A stretch of 64,000 nt of DNA from Vibrio panuliri (lineage in GTDB: Bacteria; Pseudomonadota; Gammaproteobacteria; Enterobacterales; Vibrionaceae): assembly GCF_009938205.1 (NCBI RefSeq), contig NZ_AP019654.1:620001-684000 (forward strand). The letters run 5' to 3'. The notes under the pieces were generated by a model. The model was given only the letters and a program-made list of their open reading frames with translations. It made no database searches and was not told where the DNA came from. Position 1 is the stretch's first letter. The number at the start of each line of letters is the position of its first letter. The position numbers and the translations under genes were made by a program. Of the stretch, positions 9,230 to 18,113 are shown one piece after another.

Positions 9230-10834
9230 ATGTGGTTGCGTTGTTGGCTTGCTTTCGTGTTACTTTTCTCAAATGTGGCATATGGACACTTAGTTCCTCA
9301 GTATACTGTGGAGCAACCTGCTGCATGGTATCGAGGCGAGGCATGGACGTCAGAGCACTCTTTAGCTTCTTACCTTCAATCGCTCTCCCCACAAAAGAGT
9401 TTTGAACTGACGGGCGGCGAGCAGATCAGTGTGGTGAAGTTTCATGTATTGACCGCAGGTGACTTCGTGATTGATTTTCGCAACTCGGCGTTGATCGGCG
9501 AATATAAGCACCTGCTGTTTGACCAATTTGATAGTTTAGTTACGGTGCGACAGGGTGGAATCTGGCGCGATGATGTAAGTGACTATTTTCTCCGAAATGG
9601 TCAAAACATCTATCTTCGTCATGGTCACTATACGCTGATCACCTATCAACAATCCCAGTTTAATATTGCACCGCCTACGCCATTCGTGATCGATAAACAT
9701 CATTATATTGAGCAGGTTAGGGTTGGTAATACCATCACATTAGTGGGGTTGGGGATTCTGATTGCGCTGTTTTTCTATTACTTAGTGCTTTCATTGGCTC
9801 GCTCGAACTTGGTGGATTTGATGTATGCCTTGTTTATACTGGGTAACTTAATCTTTAACGCGACTTCGTTATTAGCCGCCTCCCATTTACTTGGGAGTCG
9901 GTGGTTTGGCGGCGCTAGCTGGCCGATTTTATTCTCGAATATCGCTTATATCGTCTTTGTTCTTGCCTTATTGAAAGTGAGTAATCAGCGTAACCCGATA
10001 CTTTGGAAGGTCGGCTGTTTGATCATCTCGCTGTTCTCTTTATTCATTGTTCTTTCATTTTGGCTACCCCATTATCAGAATGAGTTTAATCGTTTCTCTG
10101 TCGGAATCTTTCTCGCGTTCGGTATCTTGGTGGGCATACGACGAAGCTTGCAAGGTAACGTTATTGCTCGCCTTTACTTGTTAGCAAACTTAGGATTTGT
10201 TGTGCTCGGCGCGATTGCGATCTCTCAGGAGGAGATTCAAGGATTCCAGACTATTTACATGTCTCATATCGGTTTGCTGGCGGTTGCTTGTGAAGTTCTG
10301 TTGCTCTCCTTTGTTATTGCCTATCAAATGGTGCTGCTTGAAGCCGATAAAACTCGAGCACTCAAACAGGCGCAGGAGATGTTAACGATCGCTCAAACGG
10401 ATCCGCTCACTCGCTTACCCAACCGCTATGCGATGGAAAAGCATCTGCTGACGGTCGGTAGAGAGTGCAGCTTTATTTATATTGATCTCGATGGTTTGAA
10501 ATCCTGTAACGACCGTTATGGTCACGATATGGGTGACCGTTTGCTGATTGAGTTCAGCAAAAAGTTAACGCTCAATTTGCCACATTCATCGCGCCTATAT
10601 CGAATTTCCGGGGATGAGTTTGGCATTATTTTCAGTAGCAACCTGACCGAGGAAGTTGAGGCTGCGATTGAGAGTGTTGAAGCGGATCTTAAACGCCAGT
10701 TTACGGCGAAAGTTGGTGTGAGTTTTGGTCGTGCGCAGTTTGCCGAGCACGCTCATTATCAAAAAGTAATTCAAGCCGCCGACGAGAATATGTATAGTAA
10801 TAAAAAGCGCAAACAGAGTGCGACCGAATTATAA
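9230..10834 (+). CDS. Membrane GGDEF protein with 7TMR-DISM sensor (probable diguanylate cyclase)
   Basis: Order of parts: signal peptide (MWLRCWLAFVLLFSNVAYG); a periplasmic region of about 150 residues like 7TMR-DISM extracellular domains; seven or so membrane helices at about 170-375; a short linker; and a C-terminal GGDEF domain. The domain has LTRLPNR at its start, YIDLDGLKSCNDRYGHDMGD in the substrate region and SGDEF (from residue 460) instead of GGDEF. S in the first position is tolerated in some active cyclases, so activity is likely but unproven. There is no RxxD inhibition site at the usual place upstream, so product feedback may be missing. The start is uncertain: ATG 9230, GTG 9218 and TTG 9203 share the frame. 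It starts about 110 bp after radA. Confidence 0.85.
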   Translation: MWLRCWLAFVLLFSNVAYGHLVPQYTVEQPAAWYRGEAWTSEHSLASYLQSLSPQKSFELTGGEQISVVKFHVLTAGDFVIDFRNSALIGEYKHLLFDQFDSLVTVRQGGIWRDDVSDYFLRNGQNIYLRHGHYTLITYQQSQFNIAPPTPFVIDKHHYIEQVRVGNTITLVGLGILIALFFYYLVLSLARSNLVDLMYALFILGNLIFNATSLLAASHLLGSRWFGGASWPILFSNIAYIVFVLALLKVSNQRNPILWKVGCLIISLFSLFIVLSFWLPHYQNEFNRFSVGIFLAFGILVGIRRSLQGNVIARLYLLANLGFVVLGAIAISQEEIQGFQTIYMSHIGLLAVACEVLLLSFVIAYQMVLLEADKTRALKQAQEMLTIAQTDPLTRLPNRYAMEKHLLTVGRECSFIYIDLDGLKSCNDRYGHDMGDRLLIEFSKKLTLNLPHSSRLYRISGDEFGIIFSSNLTEEVEAAIESVEADLKRQFTAKVGVSFGRAQFAEHAHYQKVIQAADENMYSNKKRKQSATEL

Positions 10835-11175
10835 CTGCTTGAGACTGAAATTAGCTCTTAGCGGAAGCAAGCGATTGGCAAGCCGACAGTTCCTTTGCTA
10901 TTGCTGGTGGTTCTCATCTCGCTATCAAAGACCTCTTTCGGGGTAATTTGTCCATTTTGATAGCATTTACTGTGACAAGAAAAGTCTAAAAACGAAGAAA
11001 TAATTGTCTCAAACGAGCGTTATTTTGACGGCAGAATAGTGAAACTTAGCTATTATTTGACAGAGTCATAGTGGCCTAAATATTTTTTTTCATCCAACTG
11101 CACGCAAGGGTATCAGTCTTGACAGAATGTGATATACTCTGCGCGCACTTTATACCTTATTAACAGAGTAAGACA
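10835..11175 (+). promoter_or_regulatory. Upstream region of the stand-alone EF-G gene
   Basis: 341 bp without a gene. A good -35 (TTGACA, 11057-11062) has only a weak -10 (AATATT about 16 bp further). Nearer the gene, TATACT at 11134-11139 is a fair -10, but TTGACA at 11120 is too close to be its -35. I see no ribosomal-protein-type leader, terminator or hairpin here, so the promoter assignment is tentative. Confidence 0.35.
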
Positions 11176-13263
11176 ATGACTGATTTATCAAAATACAGAA
11201 ACATTGGTATTTTTGCTCACGTAGACGCGGGTAAAACTACCTCTACAGAGCGTATCCTTAAGCTAACTGGTAAAATCCACAAGATCGGTGACACACACGA
11301 CGGTTCAACTACTACTGACTTCATGGAGCAGGAAGCTGAACGTGGTATCACAATCCAGTCTGCAGCTACTACTTGTTTCTGGAACGATCACCGCCTAAAT
11401 ATCATCGATACTCCTGGACACGTTGACTTCACAATCGAAGTTTACCGTTCTCTAAAAGTACTAGACGGTGGTATCGGTGTATTCTGTGGTTCAGGTGGTG
11501 TTGAGCCTCAGTCTGAAACTAACTGGCGTTACGCTGACGAATCTCACGTATCTCGTCTAATCTTCGTAAACAAACTAGACCGTATGGGTGCTGACTTCTA
11601 CAAAGTTGTAGATCAAGTACAAAACGTTCTAGGTGCTACTCCACTAGTAATGACTCTACCTATCGGTATCGAAGACGACTTCTGTGGTGTTGTAGACGTA
11701 CTAAGCCAAAAAGCTTACATTTGGGATGACTCAGGTCTTCCAGAGAACTACTCAGTTGAAGATATCCCAGCTGACCTAGTAGAAAAAGCGGCTGAATACC
11801 GTGAAATGCTAATCGAAACTGCAGTTGAGCAAGACGACGACCTAATGATGGCTTACATGGACGGCGAAGAGCCTTCTCTAGAAGACATCAAACGTTGTAT
11901 CCGTAAAGGTACTCGTGACCTAGCGTTCTTCCCAACTTACTGTGGTTCAGCGTACAAGAACAAAGGTATCCAACTTGTTCTTGACGCAGTAGTTGATTAC
12001 CTACCTTCTCCAACAGAAGTAGATCCTCAACCACTAACTAACCCAGAAACTGGTGAGCCAACTGGCGAATTCGCTACTGTATCTGCAGATGAGCCACTAA
12101 AAGCGCTTGCGTTCAAGATCATGGACGACCGCTTTGGTGCACTAACGTTCATCCGTATCTACGCTGGTAAGATGAAGAAGGGTGACACTATCCTTAACTC
12201 AGCTACTGGTAAGACTGAGCGTATCGGCCGTATGGTTGAGATGCACGCTAACGACCGTAACGAGATCGATTCAGCACAAGCTGGTGACATCATCGCGGTT
12301 GTTGGTATGAAGAACGTGAAGACTGGTCACACTCTATGTGATCCTAAGCACGAAGTTACTCTTGAGCCAATGATCTTCCCAGAACCAGTAATCTCTATCG
12401 CTGTTAAGCCTAAAGATAAGAACGGTTCTGAGAAAATGGGTATCGCGATCGGTAAAATGGTTGCAGAAGATCCATCATTCCAAGTTGAAACTGACGAAGA
12501 TTCAGGCGAAACCATCCTTAAAGGTATGGGCGAACTTCACCTAGACATCAAAGTTGACATCCTGAAGCGTACTTACGGCGTTGAGCTAGAAGTAGGTGCT
12601 CCACAGGTAGCTTACCGTGAAACTATCACTCAAGCAGTTGAAGATAGCTACACGCATAAGAAACAGTCTGGTGGTTCAGGTCAGTTCGGTAAGATCGACT
12701 ACCGCATCCGTCCAGGGGAACAAGGTTCAGGCTTCAAGTTCACTTCAACAGTTGTTGGTGGTAACGTTCCTAAAGAATTCTGGCCTGCAGTTGAGAAAGG
12801 TTTTGCTAGCATGATGGACCACGGTGTTCTAGCTGGCTTCCCAACTCTAGACGTAGAAGTTGAACTATTCGACGGTGGTTTCCACGCAGTTGACTCTTCA
12901 GCTATCGCTTACGAAATCGCTGCTAAAGGCGCATTCCGTCAGTCTATGCCTAAAGCTGGCGCGCAACTTCTTGAGCCAATCATGAAAGTTGACGTGTTCA
13001 CTCCAGAAGACCACGTTGGTGACGTAATCGGTGACCTTAACCGTCGTCGCGGTATGATCAAAGATCAACAAGCTGGTACTACTGGCGTACGTATCAAGGG
13101 TGATGTACCTCTATCAGAAATGTTTGGTTACATCGGTACTCTACGTACTATGACTTCTGGCCGTGGTCAGTTCTCTATGGAATTCTCTCACTACAACCCA
13201 TGTCCAAACAACGTGGCGGAGCAAGTGATTGCAGAAGTTAAAGAGCGTAACGCTAAGAAGTAA
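11176..13263 (+). CDS. fusA: Elongation factor G (stand-alone copy)
   Basis: Translational GTPase for ribosome translocation and, with RRF, recycling. The 695 residues have the complete EF-G domain set: G1 [14 protein letters not shown] near residue 18, G3 DTPGHVDF, G4 [10 protein letters not shown], then domains II-V ending with the [10 protein letters not shown] region. It is not in a str operon: there is no rpsL, rpsG or tufA beside it, and it has its own terminator. Vibrio genomes carry a second copy of this kind next to radA, so this is most likely the paralogue often labelled fusA2. Codon choice is strongly biased (CTA for Leu, CGT for Arg, GGT for Gly), more than in its neighbours, which suggests high expression at some time. 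Whether it specialises in translocation, recycling or stress cannot be read from the sequence. Confidence 0.93.
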   Translation: MTDLSKYRNIGIFAHVDAGKTTSTERILKLTGKIHKIGDTHDGSTTTDFMEQEAERGITIQSAATTCFWNDHRLNIIDTPGHVDFTIEVYRSLKVLDGGIGVFCGSGGVEPQSETNWRYADESHVSRLIFVNKLDRMGADFYKVVDQVQNVLGATPLVMTLPIGIEDDFCGVVDVLSQKAYIWDDSGLPENYSVEDIPADLVEKAAEYREMLIETAVEQDDDLMMAYMDGEEPSLEDIKRCIRKGTRDLAFFPTYCGSAYKNKGIQLVLDAVVDYLPSPTEVDPQPLTNPETGEPTGEFATVSADEPLKALAFKIMDDRFGALTFIRIYAGKMKKGDTILNSATGKTERIGRMVEMHANDRNEIDSAQAGDIIAVVGMKNVKTGHTLCDPKHEVTLEPMIFPEPVISIAVKPKDKNGSEKMGIAIGKMVAEDPSFQVETDEDSGETILKGMGELHLDIKVDILKRTYGVELEVGAPQVAYRETITQAVEDSYTHKKQSGGSGQFGKIDYRIRPGEQGSGFKFTSTVVGGNVPKEFWPAVEKGFASMMDHGVLAGFPTLDVEVELFDGGFHAVDSSAIAYEIAAKGAFRQSMPKAGAQLLEPIMKVDVFTPEDHVGDVIGDLNRRRGMIKDQQAGTTGVRIKGDVPLSEMFGYIGTLRTMTSGRGQFSMEFSHYNPCPNNVAEQVIAEVKERNAKK

Positions 13264-13287
13264 TTCTTAAGTTAATTGCTTGAATTG

Positions 13288-13316
13288 AAAAGCCTCGCAT
13301 TTGCGAGGCTTTTTTA
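13288..13316 (+). terminator. Terminator of the EF-G gene
   Basis: AGCCTCGC, ATTT loop, GCGAGGCT followed by a T run, 25 bp after the stop. Confidence 0.9.
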
Positions 13317-13377
13317 TTTGCCTGAATTAGGGGACGCTGGAGAATTTAAGGGCTTTATCAGGGTGTTCGAGTTATGC

Positions 13378-14274
13378 CTATTTCTGTTTGATCTCGTGTT
13401 TTAACCAAGTGGTAAACGCGTTGATGCGTTGTTTTCTGGCTGAATCTCGCAAGGTGAACAGATGAAACCGGATTCCCGGAGAGAGCGGCAAATCAAAAGG
13501 CTTCACTAATAACCCTCGCTCAATAAAATCCCCCGCTAGAGAGTCACTGGCTAAACAGGCTCCATGCCCTGCAACGACGGCGCTCATCGCCATATCAAAC
13601 GTTCCCACTTCCATCCACTGTACCGTTTGTTTATCCATTGTGACATCGGCCTGAGCAAACCATTTGCTCCAGTCGATTTCAGAGTTATCAAAATGAATTA
13701 GCCAACAATCAAGTAGTTGTTTTGGTTCGATAAATGATGTTGATTGTGCGAGCATTGGCGAGCAAAAAGGGTAGATCGCTTCCTCAAGCAATAACTCTTG
13801 TTCAAGTCCCTCTAAAGCGGAGCAGGCATCTCCCTGCCAGATTGCCACGTCTACTTCACCGTGTTGAACATCCAAAGATTCACATGTGGTGATGATTCGA
13901 ATTGGAATCCCCGGATGCTCAATAGAGAACTTCCACAACCTTGGTAAAAGCCAGCGAGAAGCAAAAGAAGGTGGGGCGCTAACTTTTAATACGCCTTCAA
14001 GCGGTTCTTGCTGGATTTTGTTTAACCCGCTTAGGATTTGCTCAAAGCCAGTTGAAACATGGCTAAGTAGCATTTCACCTTTTGCGGTGAGGAGCATGCT
14101 ACGTCCCTTACGCACAAAGAGTTTACAGCTTAGTTCTTCTTCTAAGCGACGTATGGTTTGACTCACCGCGGCTTGGCTAACGCAGAGTTCATTTGCGGCT
14201 TTACTGTAGCTTTGTTGACGAGCGGCGACTTCAAAATAGCGCAGCGCGGCAAGATAACGTAATCGCTTATCCAT
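13378..14274 (-). CDS. LysR-family transcriptional regulator (GcvA-like)
   Basis: An N-terminal winged helix-turn-helix (residues about 5-62, with SKAANELCVSQAAVSQTIRRLE) is followed by a periplasmic-binding-like co-inducer domain, total 298 residues. The pattern in the first half (LRYFEVAARQQSYSKAA) resembles the GcvA/AmpR group. The ATG at 14274 is preferred because GTGAG lies upstream; an in-frame GTG at 14281-14283 would add three residues but has no ribosome-binding site. The target is unknown. It lies 190 bp beyond the end of the acyl-CoA synthetase gene, separated by that gene's terminator, so the two need not be linked. Confidence 0.88.
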   Translation of the reverse strand: MDKRLRYLAALRYFEVAARQQSYSKAANELCVSQAAVSQTIRRLEEELSCKLFVRKGRSMLLTAKGEMLLSHVSTGFEQILSGLNKIQQEPLEGVLKVSAPPSFASRWLLPRLWKFSIEHPGIPIRIITTCESLDVQHGEVDVAIWQGDACSALEGLEQELLLEEAIYPFCSPMLAQSTSFIEPKQLLDCWLIHFDNSEIDWSKWFAQADVTMDKQTVQWMEVGTFDMAMSAVVAGHGACLASDSLAGDFIERGLLVKPFDLPLSPGIRFHLFTLRDSARKQRINAFTTWLKHEIKQK

Positions 14275-14422
14275 CAATCTCACTTTTATCGTTAGTCAGC
14301 AGCGTCGGTTGACTCAATCATGGCTTGGTTTTCTATCATACTGAGCAAGATAGAGAAGAGGAAGGTGATGCGATAGGTTGCGAGTGTTACATGGCGATTT
14401 TAGGCGTGAGTCTATTTTCGAG

Positions 14423-14446
14423 CAAAAAGGGCGCAGTGCGCCCTTT
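14423..14446 (-). terminator. Terminator of the acyl-CoA synthetase gene
   Basis: Minus-strand hairpin AAAGGGCGC / GCGCCCTTT followed by T residues, about 20 bp after the stop at 14465. Confidence 0.85.
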
Positions 14447-14464
14447 CTGTCTTAGGTCGTTTTG

Positions 14465-16153
14465 CTACTGCTCCCACACCACCAGTTTATCTTTAGGCCA
14501 ACTGGCTCCCACATCATGGTATTTTTTCTCAAGAACATGGCGTTTGATTTTGAGTGTTGGCGTTAGGATGCCATTTTCAATGCTCCAAGGGTCTTTGATC
14601 ATTAACACCCCTTTGATCTGCTCATGAGATTCCAACTCTTGATTCATTCTTTTAATGACACGTTCACTAGTGCGTTCATAGCGTGCGCGGTCAAAATTAG
14701 GGAAATCATGTGGCACCACCAGTAAGATAGGAGCGGGTAGCCCAGAGCCAATTAAGCACATCATTTCAACGCGGCTGTATTCAAACAACTTCTTCTCAAT
14801 GGGGACTGGGGCAACAAATTTGCCTTTGGCGGTTTTAAAGGTGTCTTTTTTACGCCCTTGGATAGTTAAGTAGCCTTCACTGTCCAAATAGCCAATATCG
14901 CCAGTATGCAGCCATCCTTCATCATCGAAGGTTTCTTGAGTCGCTTCATCATTTTTGTAGTAGCCAGAGAACAACCCTTTGCCTCTCACCATAATCTCTT
15001 CGTCGGCGGCGATTTTGAGTTCGATGCCTGGACCGGCATTCCCAACACTGCCAATTTTGTCGGCGCGGAATGGATAGTTGAGCGTGCTGTAAGCAAAAGA
15101 CTCAGTCATTCCCCAAGCTTCGGTAATGTTCAGTCCGACGCTGTGATACCAAGCAAGTAGAGCCGGCGAGACTGGAGCGGAGCCACAGCCAAGTACGCGT
15201 GCTTGGTCCAACCCCAAACCTTCCGCCAGTTTCTTTTTAATCAATGAGTTCACAAACGGAATCTTGAGTAAGAAGTTGAGTTTCTTTTGCGGCAATTTAT
15301 CTTGAATGCGCTGCTGGAAGAGTGTCCAAAGCCGCGGTACGGAGATAAACAGCGTTGGGCGTTGCATTTTCACGTCTTCAATAAAGGTGTCGAGCGATTC
15401 AGGGAAGGCGGTTTGTACGCCTCCCATTATCGATGAACCAAAGATATACACACGCTCGGTAATGTGTGCCAGCGGCAAGTAAGAGAAGAGGCGGTCATCA
15501 TTCTCAATGCCGATATGATTAATCAGTTGTTGCGCTGACCATGAAAATGCTCCGTAAGTGAGCATTGCCCCTTTTGGTAACCCCGAGGTTCCTGAGGTGT
15601 AAACAATCGACATTAACTTGTCGTCATAGTGGATTGGTCGTTCTTCACTAGGGCTGGCATTTTGTATCAATTGATTAAACTGGTGCTGACAGTTTTTCGG
15701 TGCACTGTCATAGGGAAGACTGATGGTGATCAGTTCATCGAACTTATCAATAATCTGCTCTGTGGCAGCCGCATCATCTAGCTTACCTCCGATCAAAACT
15801 TTACTGCCACTGTGTGTCACGCAATGTTCTATGGTTTCAGCACCCGCGGTGGGAAACACAGGCACACTGATGTAGTCACCTAACATCATGGCAATATCGC
15901 AAATAAACCACTCAGCGCAGTTTTTAGAGATTAACGCCACTTTATCACCCGGCTGGACACCGAGTTCACGTAGTGCGGTGACAAGACGCAATGCTTTGTC
16001 TGCCACTTCCCCGTAGGTGTATTCGACAAACTGGCGGTTAATGATCTGCTTAAGATAAATCTCATTTGGGCGCTCAGCTGCCCATTTCAGGATCATTTCA
16101 TTGGGTGGGGGTAAGGTGCATCCTTTTATTTTCAACTCGTGCGGCTGATTCAT
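14465..16153 (-). CDS. Long-chain acyl-CoA synthetase (AMP-binding)
   Basis: Activates a fatty acid to acyl-CoA through an acyl-adenylate. The 562-residue protein has the P-loop-like AMP-binding motif YTSGTSGLPKG at 185-195, the adenine-contact region AWGMTE, the TGD motif in GWLHTGDIGYLD and the hinge GRKKDTFKT; the C-terminal catalytic Lys is probably in the LTPTLKIKRHVLEK stretch. The sequence is closer to FAA1/FadD15-like long-chain ligases than to E. coli FadD, so it may feed membrane or storage lipid rather than beta-oxidation. The substrate chain length is not visible. The gene has its own terminator. A GTTAAC-N5-GTTAAC inverted repeat lies about 110 bp upstream of the start. Confidence 0.85.
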   Translation of the reverse strand: MNQPHELKIKGCTLPPPNEMILKWAAERPNEIYLKQIINRQFVEYTYGEVADKALRLVTALRELGVQPGDKVALISKNCAEWFICDIAMMLGDYISVPVFPTAGAETIEHCVTHSGSKVLIGGKLDDAAATEQIIDKFDELITISLPYDSAPKNCQHQFNQLIQNASPSEERPIHYDDKLMSIVYTSGTSGLPKGAMLTYGAFSWSAQQLINHIGIENDDRLFSYLPLAHITERVYIFGSSIMGGVQTAFPESLDTFIEDVKMQRPTLFISVPRLWTLFQQRIQDKLPQKKLNFLLKIPFVNSLIKKKLAEGLGLDQARVLGCGSAPVSPALLAWYHSVGLNITEAWGMTESFAYSTLNYPFRADKIGSVGNAGPGIELKIAADEEIMVRGKGLFSGYYKNDEATQETFDDEGWLHTGDIGYLDSEGYLTIQGRKKDTFKTAKGKFVAPVPIEKKLFEYSRVEMMCLIGSGLPAPILLVVPHDFPNFDRARYERTSERVIKRMNQELESHEQIKGVLMIKDPWSIENGILTPTLKIKRHVLEKKYHDVGASWPKDKLVVWEQ

Positions 16154-16327
16154 TGGTTAACTCCCTGTTATTAGTAGATAGTCCTTTCTGTCGTCGATAT
16201 CTCCGTACAGTAGAGAGCGAACTGCAGGTACAACCTTATCGAGCCAGAAGGAAATGTTTTTGTTAACACAATGTTAACTTTAGCACGATGTGAGCTGGTA
16301 GGGAACAATATCGTAAAGAAGTGTGAC

Positions 16328-17044
16328 CTAGTAATTTTGCCGATAAGCGCCTGGTGTCGTGCCGGTTTTCTTCTTAAATATGCGTGAGAAGTACGAGACG
16401 TCTTGATAACCACATGAGTAGGCGATGTAGGCGATTTTTGTATCGCTACTTGCAGCAAGCATTCGCTTGGCCATGTCAATTCTTTGATGGGTAACATAGT
16501 CACGGAAACACATGCCGACTTTTTTACTAAACACTTTAGAAAAATAGGTCACTGAGTAGTGACATAGAGCGGCTGCCGCCTCTTCACGAATCTCTTTTTG
16601 AATATTTTCTGAAACATAAAACAAGGCAGGGCTGATATCGATGTCAATTTCGCCTTCAAATGCTCTTAAGCCGGGGTGAGCGGAAAGATCCCAAAAGTAA
16701 CTCACCTCTATTTTATTGAGCCACTCAAGAGCGGTTCTTGGGTTGAATTGATAAGTTTCCACAATCGAGGGCACGTCGAAGTTGGAGCAACCCAGTTCAT
16801 TGGTATGAATAACGATGAGGTGTTTATCAAGATTCTTACACATTAGAACAGCGCTACTGAGGCATTGTTCATATTGGGGACGATAGAAGAAAAAACAGTA
16901 TCGGACGGACTTCTCACTCAATATCGCGGTGTCTTGCTGACAGTCAACTACATCAAAACGCTTCTCTAACATCGCAATAAAGTAAGGCGGGCAATGCCTA
17001 ACTGGTGCACCGAGCCAGTGAACAGTGGCTAAGTCTTTTTTCAT
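16328..17044 (-). CDS. AraC-family transcriptional regulator beside the tad locus
   Basis: The C-terminal 95 residues or so are a normal AraC/XylS double helix-turn-helix (AAALCHYSVTYFSKVFSKKVG, then IAYIAYSCGYQDVSYFSRIFKKKTGTTPGAYR). The N-terminal 130 residues are not an AraC cupin. They are Cys-rich and look like a short alpha/beta fold, perhaps a degenerate receiver-like domain; I do not recognise the family. It is divergent from the tad cluster, with 312 bp between the starts, and a pair of 21-bp-spaced repeats in that gap is a plausible binding site. This suggests, by inference, that it controls the Flp pilus. Confidence 0.8.
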   Translation of the reverse strand: MKKDLATVHWLGAPVRHCPPYFIAMLEKRFDVVDCQQDTAILSEKSVRYCFFFYRPQYEQCLSSAVLMCKNLDKHLIVIHTNELGCSNFDVPSIVETYQFNPRTALEWLNKIEVSYFWDLSAHPGLRAFEGEIDIDISPALFYVSENIQKEIREEAAAALCHYSVTYFSKVFSKKVGMCFRDYVTHQRIDMAKRMLAASSDTKIAYIAYSCGYQDVSYFSRIFKKKTGTTPGAYRQNY

Positions 17045-17356
17045 TATAATTCTCCAGTTGTTCTTATAGTTTCCTCCTAGCCATAGCCTGACGAACTTGA
17101 AACCTTGGTTTTATTGTTTTCTAGGTGACAGATTGAATAGTTTGATCAGCAGTAATTACAAGAAGTTTAGACAATATTAAGAAAAGTGTGATCTTTTTAG
17201 CAGACAAGTATGAATTTACCGATGGCAAAAATGTACAACCAATTGGCAAAAAAGTCCTAACTTTAGAATTTCTTGGTGTCCTACTGTTAATTTACAGCAC
17301 CGCGGAGACAACGCGAACTGTAGGAAAAACTTTGAGTTTATTTTGAGGACAGGGAT
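17045..17356 (+). promoter_or_regulatory. Control region of the tad cluster with 21-bp-spaced direct repeats
   Basis: The 312-bp gap between the divergent AraC-type gene and flp. TGGCAAAAA occurs at 17223-17231 and again at 17244-17252, exactly 21 bp (two helical turns) apart, the geometry with which AraC-family proteins bind. The second copy overlaps the place of a -35 element for a possible -10 TAGAAT at 17264-17269. A GAGGACAGGGAT ribosome-binding site precedes flp. No gene is visible in the gap. Confidence 0.5.
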
Positions 17357-17569
17357 ATGAAAGCAATTCGCCATGAAATCCAAAAGTTTATTGAAGACGA
17401 AGAAGGTCTAACACTTTTAGAGTACATTTTGGGCGCTGCATTGATTGTAGCCGCACTACTTTCTATCGATTTCTGGGGCACACTCGCTGATAAGTTTGAG
17501 GATGTTGCTGATGAAATTGATGGCATCGAAGCCGATGGCGGCGACGGTGGTGATGGCGGCGGTGTCTAG
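17357..17569 (+). CDS. flp: Flp-family type IVb pilin
   Basis: Major pilin of the Tad pilus. The 70 residues begin with a 17-residue charged leader (MKAIRHEIQKFIEDEEG). The cleavage site is Gly17 followed by LTLLEY, which is the Flp pattern G|xxxxEY with Glu at mature position +5. A hydrophobic helix (ILGAALIVAALLSI) follows. Unusual is the C-terminus, DGIEADGGDGGDGGGV: an acidic Gly/Asp tail not seen in most short Flp pilins. It should give a negatively charged pilus surface. First gene of the cluster; the prepilin peptidase follows after 26 bp. Confidence 0.93.
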   Translation: MKAIRHEIQKFIEDEEGLTLLEYILGAALIVAALLSIDFWGTLADKFEDVADEIDGIEADGGDGGDGGGV

Positions 17570-17595
17570 ACATCGTTAACTCGAAGCCATTGACT

Positions 17596-18093
17596 ATGCA
17601 GATTGACATTCTTTTTGTTGCCTTCTGGAGCCTAATGCTTGTTATCGGGGTATCTGACGCCAAAAACCAACGTATCCCGAACAAGTTGGTAGTGTTGCTG
17701 TTTGTAGTTTCATGTGTCCATGTCTTTTCATACGGGACTACAGACGCAACCGATCATTTGACCGGTGCTTTTATCGCTTTTTGTGGTGCATTAGTTCTCT
17801 ACTGGCGAAAGGCCATGGCAGCGGGTGATGTCAAATTGTTGTTTGTAATTGGCTTTTGGGTTGGGTTTGACCAGCTTTTACCAGTGTTAGCTGCAATCAT
17901 TATGGCTGGTGGTGTCGTTAGTTGCTTTTATTTAGCGCAGTTTCTGGCTACATCACAGCTTTCTTTGCAGCAAAATCTGCAAGGCTATTACTACTATCGC
18001 ACCACCTATAAGTTTAGTCACCGAACCAAACTTGTCATTCCTTTTGCGCCCGCAATCGTCATAGGGTTAGCAAGCTACTACTACTTGTATTAA
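17596..18093 (+). CDS. tadV: Prepilin peptidase, TadV/CpaA type
   Basis: Membrane aspartyl protease (A24 family) that cleaves the Flp leader and probably the pseudopilins. The 165 residues have about five membrane helices. The two catalytic Asp lie in VSDAKNQRIPN (near residue 23) and in AAGDVKLL. The N-terminal methylase domain of PilD-type enzymes is missing, as is normal for TadV. The ATG at 17596 is chosen over the in-frame TTG at 17590. Confidence 0.93.
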   Translation: MQIDILFVAFWSLMLVIGVSDAKNQRIPNKLVVLLFVVSCVHVFSYGTTDATDHLTGAFIAFCGALVLYWRKAMAAGDVKLLFVIGFWVGFDQLLPVLAAIIMAGGVVSCFYLAQFLATSQLSLQQNLQGYYYYRTTYKFSHRTKLVIPFAPAIVIGLASYYYLY

Positions 18094-18113
18094 CGAAACT
18101 TCAGGAGGAAGTG

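Noticed and set aside
14325..14627. 100-codon plus-strand frame between the LysR gene and the acyl-CoA synthetase gene
   Set aside because: It overlaps the terminator and the 3' end of the synthetase gene on the opposite strand and shows no recognisable protein character.
17284..17297. CTGT-N6-ACAG upstream of flp, resembling a LexA box
   Set aside because: LexA needs eight bases between the half sites; here there are six.
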